Source: Arion vulgaris
Lineage: Eukaryota; Mollusca; Gastropoda; Stylommatophora; Arionidae
Reading direction: 5' to 3'
DNA length: 64,000 nucleotides
NCBI GenBank assembly: GCA_020796225.1
Contig: CM036753.1
Location: 77,117,865-77,181,864 of the forward strand
How positions within the stretch are numbered: position 1 is the first letter of the stretch; each line of letters begins with the position of its first letter. Made by a program: the position numbers and the translations under genes. Below the pieces are notes generated by a model. It was not told the origin of the DNA and did not search any database. It saw only the letters and a program-made list of their open reading frames with translations. This document shows, piece after piece, positions 56,345 to 64,000 of this stretch.

Positions 56345-57700
56345 GCCCTTTTCATCTTTACAGACGGTCAATAGGCAAGTGTTTTACTGTGACAACTTCT
56401 GAGTTTTCGCTTTTCTCTCTTGTCGTTCAGCTCGTACATAAGTCTCTTCTCAAAAGACTCTGAGCCCTTCCGTAATTTGGCTTTCCACACAACTCTGTCA
56501 TCAGTAGTCCCTCCCATGTGCTGGGATCTATAGAAAGTTTTTCATTGAGGTTTTGCAGACATCTTTATATCTGAGCAGTGGTCTGCCCTGGTGCCTCTTC
56601 CTCCGAAAGTTCACAGAACAACATTTGTTTTGGTATGCGATAAGTTTCCCTTCTTCTCACATGTCCCAACCATCTTAGTCGTCTACTGCTGAGCATGCCC
56701 ATGATGGAAGGCAGATTTGCACGTTGTAGTACTTCAGAGTTGGTTATCTTGTCGTACCACCTGATGTTCATAATCTTGCGGAGACATCGAAGGTGAAAGA
56801 TGTTAAGTCTCCTCTCGTGTCTTGAGTAGACTGTCCATGTTTCTGAGCCATATAGTAAGAACTAATTACACAGGCTCGATATATTTGAGTCTTCGTCTGC
56901 AATGTCAATTTTTTGTTGTCCCACGCTCGCTTTGATAGTATGCCGAATGTAGTAGCCGCACTCCCTATACGAGCGTTGATTTCTTCAAGAGAAAGGCTGG
57001 CAGTGACCGTGGACCCAATATAGCAGAATTTTTGCACTGGTGTTAGATGGTTGCCATTTAGAGTGATATTTGATGTCTTACCTCCCTGACATAATACAAC
57101 TGTTTTGGAGACACTTATTGTCAGAGAAAAGAGGTCGCATGCCTTTGACAAATTATTAATTAGACATTGCAGTGTAGTCTCACTGTGGGCGACTAAGGCA
57201 GCATCGTCAGCGAAAAGGAGGTCCTTGAGAAGTGTGATATTACTCGTTCTGATGCAGCTACTGGTGTATGAATAGCTTTCACAAGTCTATTGTGCACGAC
57301 AAAGCCGACTCCATACAGTCTAGGTTGATTGGTGCTTAGGCCCTGCCAGAAGAATGTGTAATTCTTTTCTTTTACTGAGCCACAGTCTGGAAGCCTGGTT
57401 TCCTGTATGTCTACCTGCAGTCTCTCAAGTTCTCTGTCTATGACAGCTGTTTTCCTGATGTCTTTTGTTTTCGTCGGGTCTAGGTTGACAAGTCCGGGAC
57501 ACATGGTCCTTACGTTCCATGTGCCTAATCTAAGAGGTTTATTTGTCTTGTGTCTCTGTAACTGTTGCTTTCCGTGTTGTGCTCGAGCCGAAGAAAAGAT
57601 GAAGTGTCGTCTCTCTTGTGCCTAGCCTGGGCAGCTGATATGGAGAATGTGCCTTGCCCATTTTGCACAAACCCCTCTCTACCCTACTGTTTTTTCCAAA
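56345..57700 (-). mobile_element. APE-type LINE, internally deleted, in the 23-bp array
   Basis: Minus strand from 57700: 5' region, then EN start (MCPGLVNLDPTKTKDIRKTA, QETRLPDCGS, VGFVVHNRL) to about 57240, then directly LKDLLFADDAALVAHSE of the RT catalytic core and the thumb region (CYIGSTVTASLSLEEINARI). The C-terminus and 3' UTR run to 56345. Most of EN and the first half of RT are missing, an estimated 500 residues. Frameshifts follow near 56880 and 56770. The 3' end matches 61690-62045. Confidence 0.85.
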
Positions 57701-57978
57701 GGAAAGACAAAGTCTATAGAACCTTTCTTAATCTCTATATAACCGTTTCCTAGCTCTATAAGGAACCGTTTCTTAACTCTATATAGAACTGTTTCTGAGT
57801 TCTATATAGAACCGTTTCTTAGCTCTATATAGAACTGTTTCTTAACTCTATATAGAACCATTTCTTAATTCTATATAGAACCATTTTTTAATTCTATATA
57901 GAACCATTTCCTAGCTCTATATAGAACCATTTCTTAATTCTATATAGAACCATTTCCTAGCTCTATATAGAACCATTT

Positions 57979-58101
57979 ATGGCCTGACATCATGGTTCGA
58001 CAAAATATCTACGTCAGAACTGATTACATGCACCAAGCAAAGAGAGTTGTGGAGAGACATGATCGCCTACGCCGGCAGGCATGGCACTTGATTGATTGAT
58101 G
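57979..58101 (+). mobile_element. Very short LINE 3' end in the 23-bp array
   Basis: 123 bp reading WRDMIAYAGRHGT then stop, with tail ttgattgattgatg. The flanks tagaaccattt (57968-57978 and 58102-58112) fit a TSD but could be array sequence. Confidence 0.75.
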
Positions 58102-58483
58102 TAGAACCATTTCCTAGCTCTATATAGAACCATTTCTTATCTCTATATAGAACCATTTCTTATCTCTATGTATAACCATTTCTTATCTCTATATAGAACC
58201 ATTTCTTATCTCTATATAGAACCATTTCTTATCTCTATATAGAACCATTTCTTATCTCTATGTAGAACCATTTCTTATCTCTATATAGAACCATTTCTTA
58301 TCTCTATATAGAACCATTTCTTATCTCTATATAGAACCATTTCTTATCTCTATGTAGAACCATTTCTTATCTCTATATAGAACCATTTCTTATCTCTATA
58401 TAGAACCATTTCTTATCTCTATATAGAACCATTTCTTATCTCTATATAGAACCATTTCTTATCTCTATATAGAACCGCTTCCT

Positions 58484-60026
58484 GATAAGTGCAGCACTAC
58501 ACGCTTTACTCTCTCTCCCAAACAAAAAGCTGGCACCATTAAAATAAATGGAGAACTGCTAAGAGAAGACAAGCAACCTACCTATCTCGGAGTTACATTC
58601 GATGATAGACTGACGTGGAAGCAGTACAGCAGCAAAGGCCCAGGAGGAAGTTAGCCATCCTGAGAAAGTTAAGTGGAACCACATGGGGCGCCAGTCAAAA
58701 AATATTTTAAAATATTTATCAGCCGGACATACGACCACACCTGGAATATGGGTCAGCTGCATGGTGTCCAGCATCAAATACCACATTAGGAGAACTGGAT
58801 AAAGTGCAAAACCAGGCGCTTCGTGTCATCACAGGAGCAATGAAATCAACACCAATAGTGGAGATGGAAAGAGTGGGGGAATACAAACACTGAGAGAACG
58901 CAGAGACACAAAAGTGATGACGCAGGCAGAAAAGTTTCTGAGTATGCCAAGCATCCAATGGAAAACAGATTCCAAAATCTAGCATTGGGGCGGCTGAAAA
59001 GAAGCAGCTTTATGCATCAGGCCAAAAGATTGAATAGGCAAACTTCAGACCTACCAAAAGTTGGCATTCCCTAAAGTCTGTGCCAGAGCAAACCCCTTGG
59101 AGAGAGGAGACTGAACCAGAAGTATGTATCCAAACAGAAGTTAAAGGAATACTCAACAAGGATGAGCAGAACAGCATACAACGCAAGACAGTCACTCTCA
59201 GTTTACTTGATGAAGAATACCCACATGATCTCTGGGCCCGGGTATACACGGGTGGGTCAGCAGAAAATGCAGTGAAGAATGGAGGAGCAGGAGTGTACAT
59301 GGAATACCCAAACAACGCTAGAGATGCGATTAAAGTACCAACGGGAAATTCTGTCACAACTATGATGCAGAAATTCAGGCAATCAAGGTGCCAACTGAAA
59401 AACTTGAATACCAGACCCGATCCTCAACCTGTTGTATTTTTGACTGATGCAAAATCAGCACTCCAAGCACTTCAGTCCAGAAAATTGCCAGGTCTACAGA
59501 CCCTACTGTTTAAATTGTCCACGCAGCGCAGGGTCGTCTTGCAGTGGATACCCTCTCACTGTGGAATACCAGGAAATGAAACAGCAGACCGATTGGCCAA
59601 AGAAGGTGCTGCAGGAGAGCAACCGGATGTGCCAGTTACCTACCACCAAAAGAAAAGGATGATTAAATCAATGAGAAAGCCCCAAATACCAACACAAGAC
59701 GATTACTATAATATGAGCAGATTGGAACAAGTTGTCATTCTGCGCCTTAGAACAGGACACAATCGGCTCCGCAGCCACATGTATACAAAATTCAAGATTG
59801 GCAATTCAGCCATGTGTACATGTGGACAGGCACACCAGACACAGAGCACATACTTCAACACTGCCCCGAATATGATACACTGAGGCAAACTCACTGGCCT
59901 AACGAAACAACACTCGACATAAAGCTACACGGACTTCTGTGTGATCTACAAAAGACAGTGAAGTTCATAAAAGAGACAACATTGAATATATAGACATATT
60001 TCAAGCGAACGAAAGGAAGGAGGAAG
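58484..60026 (+). mobile_element. LINE with RNase H, 12-bp TSD, in the 23-bp array
   Basis: Starts in the RT thumb (YLGVTFDDRLTWK near 58585). The RNase H domain follows: VYTGGSAENAVKNGGAGVY at about 59245, FLTDAKSALQALQ at 59440, WIPSHCGIPGNETADRLAK at 59545. The first Asp of the usual TDGS is Gly here, and the AEIQAI helix lies in another frame, so the domain is broken. The C-terminus has RTGHNRLRSHMYTKF and CTCG. Tail gaaaggaaggaggaag. Perfect TSD gaaccgcttcct at 58472-58483 and 60027-60038. Confidence 0.93.
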
Positions 60027-60545
60027 GAACCGCTTCCTTACCTATATATAGAACTGTTTCTTAGCTCTATATAGAACCGCTTTCTATCTTTGTATAGAAC
60101 TGTTTCTTAGCTCTACATAGAAACGTTTCCTATCTTTGTATAGAACTGTTTCTTAGCTCTATATAGAACCGTTTCCTATCTTTGTATAGAACTGTTTCTT
60201 AGCTCTATATAGAACTGTTTCCTATCTTTGTATTGAACTGTTTCTTAGCTCTATATAGAACCGCTTTCTATCTTTGTATTGAACTGTTTCTTAGCTCTAT
60301 AGAACCGTTACTTTGTATAGAACGTTTCTTAGCTCTATATAGAACTGTTTCTATCTTTGTATAGAACTGTTCTTAGCTCTTATAGAACTGTTTCTATTTT
60401 GTATTGAACTGTTTCGCTCAACGTTTCTATCTTTGTAAAGAACTGTTTCTTAGCTATCATATAGAACTGTTTCCTGAGCTTCTGAATAACCTTTTCTTAG
60501 CTCTATGACTTTTCTATCTTTGTATATATTGTCTATCTCTGACCG

Positions 60546-60689
60546 GACTGTGAGGCAGGAACCAATTTCTTTGTATTTGCCACAATATAGTGGTAAGCTG
60601 TGTTTAGAACCTTTCCATAGCTTTGTTTAGGACCGTTTCTTACTCATTGTGTGTGTGCGGGGTTTTGCAAAAGTAAGAAAACATTGCCT

Positions 60690-60695
<6 letters not shown>
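60546..60695. other. Right flank of the 23-bp array
   Basis: Contains isolated array-like units (gaacctttccatagc, gaccgtttctta) and a segment related to 55790-55865. Confidence 0.55.

Positions 60696-60740
<45 letters not shown>
60696..60740. repeat. (CT)n microsatellite
   Basis: About 44 bp of CT repeats. Confidence 0.97.
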
Positions 60741-60742
<2 letters not shown>

Positions 60743-60898
60743 CCTCCTTGGTCTTAGAGAGGGAAGAGTGCAATTATTTACAAACAAAGATACTAAAGTT
60801 CACTTGGAGAAATGTAGTGCATAAAAGTAACATTCGTTATTGCGAGCTTATTCTTTGTTGGATTTGAGTATAAAGCAGGACATTTCAGTAATAACGAT

Positions 60899-61152
60899 CG
60901 CCCGAGTGGTTACCGGGGTCAAAATTTGGGGTGTAAAGAATAGAAGCACTGTTACCTGCCACGCATGTCGTACAAGGCGATTAAGGAGGTTTGGCTGAAA
61001 TCGGATACACATGTCCTAAACGTGTAGAAGTCTATGTGTTTAGGGCCCTACCAAAGCAATGTGCAACGTATACACGTTCTTGGCAAATATCAAATATATC
61101 ACAAAGAGTGATTAAAATTGGTCGTAAAGAACGAACGCAAAGAAGAAGAAGG
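60899..61152 (+). mobile_element. SINE-B copy with 12-bp TSD
   Basis: Full copy from cgcccgagtggttaccgggg to cgcaaagaagaagaagg. Perfect TSD agtaataacgat at 60887-60898 and 61153-61164. Confidence 0.93.
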
Positions 61153-61171
61153 AGTAATAACGATATATCTA

Positions 61172-61249
61172 TAGGGTGTTCAACATAAAAGTAGCCCAAT
61201 TTACAGGCTTTTATTAGTCAATTGGGCTACTTTTATCTTGAATACCCTG
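61172..61249. mobile_element. 78-bp hairpin MITE of mariner type
   Basis: Two arms of about 29 bases, tagggtgttcaacataaaag plus tagcccaatt and its inverted partner ending aataccctg, are about 93% complementary around a short loop. TA flanks at 61170-61171 and 61250-61251. The agggtgttcaa end is typical of some mariner-like TIRs. It lies six bases from the right TSD of the SINE-B copy. Confidence 0.82.
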
Positions 61250-61389
61250 TATTATGATATCTGTAGCCAGTCAATAATGACGGTACGATCGTGGTCACAT
61301 GACTTCTCTATGTGATTCGAACGTGGTGAATTAATTAACTTTTGCAGAGGAGTCACAAACGGACATTATTATGATGTTTTATTAATTTT

Positions 61390-61560
61390 ATCCAAATATC
61401 AAAATTGCGAGGCAGGGGACGACCAAGACGAAGGTGGCAGCTGGACATCAAAGAAACATTGAGCATGACACTAGAAGAGGCCGGAGAACTTGCAAGAGAC
61501 TTTTTAGGAGGACTGTGATGAATGCGACGTGCCGCAAGGGACATGCTTCTAATTGATGAA
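61390..61560 (+). mobile_element. LINE 3' end remnant
   Basis: RGRPRRRWQLDIKETLSMTL then EEAGELARD and stop. Homologous to the minus-strand remnant at 4790-4950. Confidence 0.75.
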
Positions 61561-61689
61561 AATTACCCTGAAAATAATTTGTCAGATTCTAGAGTACTTA
61601 AGGGGAGTACTGCTATATTCCGTTTGTATGTTTATATATAAAAGCTAACTTCAAGTCTTCTATTGTATGTAATATAAATAGACTTTTTC

Positions 61690-62045
61690 ATCTTTACAGA
61701 TGGTCGGTCAATTGGCAAGTTTGTTTCTGTGACTTCTGAGTTTGTTTTTGTCACATTTGTCTTGAAGCTCCCCCTAAGTTTCTTTTTCAAAAGATTCTGC
61801 AGTTTTGCGTATTTGTTTTCCACATAACACGGTCATAAGAAAGTGTTTCCTATTTGTTGGGACCGATCGAAAAGTTCTTTATAGAGGCCTTGTATATATC
61901 CTTATATCTAAGCAATTGTCTGCCTTGGAGCCTCTTTCATACCGAAAGTTCACAGAACAACGCCTGTTGGGGTGTGCGGCTATTTTCAATTCTTCTTATA
62001 TGTCCGTCCTAGCCATCTTAGTCTATTACTACTGAACATTCAAAT
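61690..62045 (-). mobile_element. LINE 3' end, same family as 56345-57700
   Basis: Shares cttttcatctttacagatgg, cacataacacggtcat and cgaaagttcacagaacaac with 56345-56710. 5' truncated and diverged. Confidence 0.8.
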
Positions 62046-62099
62046 AATAGAACACTTGGTAAAATGTGATATTATTCACATCTCTGTCTGATGTAGGGC

Positions 62100-62870
62100 A
62101 ACACTTGGAAAATTTTATAGAATTATCTCTGGCAGATAGTTAACTGTACAGGGCTGCGATTATTCTAACGTCTGAATAGTTAACTGTACAGTACTGCGAT
62201 TATTTAACGTCTGGTAAATAGTTAACTGTACAGTACTGCGATTATCTCTTACGTCTGGCAGATAGTTAACTGTACAGTACTGCGATTATCTCTAACGTCT
62301 GGTAAATAGTTAACTGTACAGTACTGCGATTATCTCTAACGTCTGGTAAATAGTTAACTGTACAGTACTGCGATTATCTCTTACGTCTGTCAGATAGTTA
62401 ACTGTACAGTACTGCGAGTATCTCTTACGTCTGGCAGATAGTTAACTGTACAGTACTGCGATTATCTCTTACGTCTGGTAGATAGTTAACTGTACAGTAC
62501 TGCGATTATCTCTTACGTCTGGTAGATAGCTAACTGTACAGTGCTGCGACTGTCTCTTACGCCTGTCAGATAGCTAACTCTACAGTGATGCAGTTACCTC
62601 TTTCGTTTAACACATAGCTAATTGTACAGTGCTACTATTGTCTTACGTTTGACACATAGCTAACTGTACAGTGCTACTATTGTCTTAGGTTTGACACATA
62701 GCTAACTGTACAGTGCTACTATTGTCTTAGGTTTGACACATAGCTAACTGTACAGTGCTACTATTGTCTTACGTTTGACACATAGCTAACTGTACAGTGC
62801 TACTATTGTCTTACGTTTGACACATAACTAATTGTACAGTGCTGCGACTGCCTTTTTACGTCTGGCAGTC
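62100..62870. repeat. 44-bp and 42-bp minisatellite with actgtacagt palindrome
   Basis: About nine units of 44 bp (tagttaactgtacagtactg, cgattatctcttacgtctgg) followed by about seven of 42 bp (catagctaactgtacagtgc, tactattgtcttacgtttga). Most early units contain the perfect palindrome actgtacagt. The switch between types is near 62560-62620. Confidence 0.93.
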
Positions 62871-63357
62871 TGTAGAGTACTACATTTACCCATATTGTTT
62901 TTCAAACATCGTCAGTGTAGGGTTCAGTTGGCATCACTGCCAACTTTCCTTCCCGGGAGATGGATGCACACATTCACTCGCATGTTTAATCTACCTGTGC
63001 ACAGTATATTCAACTCATTCTTTGCTATTCTTTCCTTCAGCAAGACACGGCCTTGTACTGTTTAGCTTCGTTGTGTAACAAATAAGCACATCTCTATGTA
63101 GTAGGTCAACGATGAAATTGTGCATGGTGAGCACAGTGTAGTGTGAGGAATGAAGGCACAGTTTCATTCATTTCTTGACTTGATTAAACTTTGTGCGATA
63201 TTGTTATTTCATGCATTTGAACAACATATGGATTTTATTTGTTTTATAAGAAATTATTATAGTCTCTTTTAACCGTCGTACGGCTCTTTCAACACGAGGA
63301 TGAGAATTAAATTCGCGTATAACGAATAGAACATGTGATCTAGAATATAACATTATT
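62871..63357. other. No recognisable feature
   Basis: AT-rich; short overlapping ORFs. Confidence 0.4.
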
Positions 63358-63369
63358 ATACACACACAC

Positions 63370-63419
<50 letters not shown>

Positions 63420-63420
63420 A
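63358..63420. repeat. (CA)n(TA)n microsatellite
   Basis: About 43 bp of CA repeats followed by about 18 bp of TA repeats. Confidence 0.97.
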
Positions 63421-63889
63421 TAAATGTTTATTTCAAGTTTATATAATAGCGTGTGTTTTGCTTGGTGGAATCCTGCTCAGAGTGTTGTCTTTCTGGACTG
63501 GGCTATTCAAGGTCAAGCTGTCTTTTACTCAAAGTGTTGCAATTAAACGTACAACGAGCTGCTTCTTTCTGTAGTCAGAGAGCGTCAGGGATGAGAAGAG
63601 TGGCTTAGTGGCTAGGTCAAAGATCACGTTGAAGAAAAAAAAAGGTAGAATCTAAGTGAAAGAACAGTGAACATCTGGAAAGAATTGAGCTTGTTGGCGA
63701 GGGAATTGTTGGTTGATGCCTGTTCACCGCACTGTGATAATAGATGAACAGAGATCATGCATAAAGTAGGTTCTGCGTCGCTTAGGATATTCGTGTAGAT
63801 ACATCCTTCGCCCCGCCCCCCTCTCACGTGTGTTAACAAGTACGGGAAACGATGTTAGCATGAGTATGTAGAATTATCTATCTGCCTCA
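63421..63889. other. No recognisable feature
   Basis: No exon or repeat recognised. Confidence 0.4.
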
Positions 63890-64000
63890 AGTTGTATTCT
63901 TTCTCTTTTTTTCTCTAACCCTGTTTTTGTCTCACAGCGATAGGATAAGAAGAGATTTCTAGAACGGGATTTTATGTGCGCTTCATAAATAGTGATTTGC
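63890..64000 (-). mobile_element. LINE fragment at window edge
   Basis: aagaagagatttctagaacg and the preceding ctgtttttgtctcaca match the LINE fragment at 16080-16135. It continues beyond the window. Confidence 0.5.

Larger units (their letters stand above)
55910..60545. repeat. 23-bp array with tctatataga palindrome, interrupted
   Basis: Units of 23 bp, gaaccatttcttatctctat plus ata, each carrying the perfect palindrome tctatataga. Array blocks are at 55910-56108, 56300-56345, 57700-57978, 58102-58483 and 60027-60545. The last block alternates two variants (tagctctatataga and tatctttgtataga), giving a 46-bp dimer. Retroposons occupy the gaps. The 60290-60540 part has many deletions. Confidence 0.93.

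Noticed and set aside
59080..59883. 267-codon ORF as a host RNase H gene
   Set aside because: It is the RNase H and C-terminal part of a LINE bounded by a 12-bp TSD. The first catalytic Asp is changed and a core helix is in another frame.

Overview
This is repeat-rich nuclear DNA from an animal. There is no operon layout, no bacterial-style gene density, and exons of one host gene are tens of kilobases apart. SINEs, APE-type LINEs, a Tc1/mariner-like transposon, a hAT-like element and minisatellites fill the gaps. The element repertoire suggests a spiralian, most likely a mollusc; this is inference.

Host gene: the minus strand carries the 5' part of a KDM3/JMJD1-family histone H3K9 demethylase gene. 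Exon 1 (47697-47852, start Met), exon 2 (23190-23342) and exon 3 (18476-18592) have consensus splice sites, all phase 0, and join into the conserved KDM3 N-terminal region. A possible later exon lies at about 16502-16738. Intron 1 is about 24.4 kb and intron 2 about 4.6 kb, both packed with repeats. The JmjC domain lies beyond the left end. A putative bidirectional promoter (palindromic E-box and YY1-like motif near 48455-48491) lies upstream, with a possible divergent plus-strand first coding exon at 48642-48673.

Mobile elements: five SINE families are visible. SINE-A (10 copies) and SINE-B (3 complete copies plus heads) share a head of about 95 bp. The same head forms the 5' end of an RTE-type LINE at 30174 and of a SINE-head/LINE-tail chimera at 9406-9910. 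SINE-C, -D and -E have recognisable tRNA-type A and B boxes. Target-site duplications (TSDs) can be read for many copies, so several nested insertions can be ordered. A 2.17-kb IS630/Tc1/mariner element (24765-26934) has 106-bp near-identical terminal inverted repeats and an unusually long D-to-E spacing of about 83 residues; its transposase is frameshifted. A hAT-like MITE (19554-20058) and a 78-bp hairpin MITE (61172-61249) are also present.

Tandem arrays: unit lengths are 29, 65, 47, 89, 42/39, 38, 71, 39, 31, 23/46 and 44/42 bp. Three contain a perfect 10-bp palindrome in the unit. The 23-bp array (55910-60545) and the 39-bp array (36126-38440) have each taken several independent retroposon insertions. 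Some arrays contain clusters of one-base deletions that look like unpolished assembly; frameshift calls in coding remnants should be read with that in mind.
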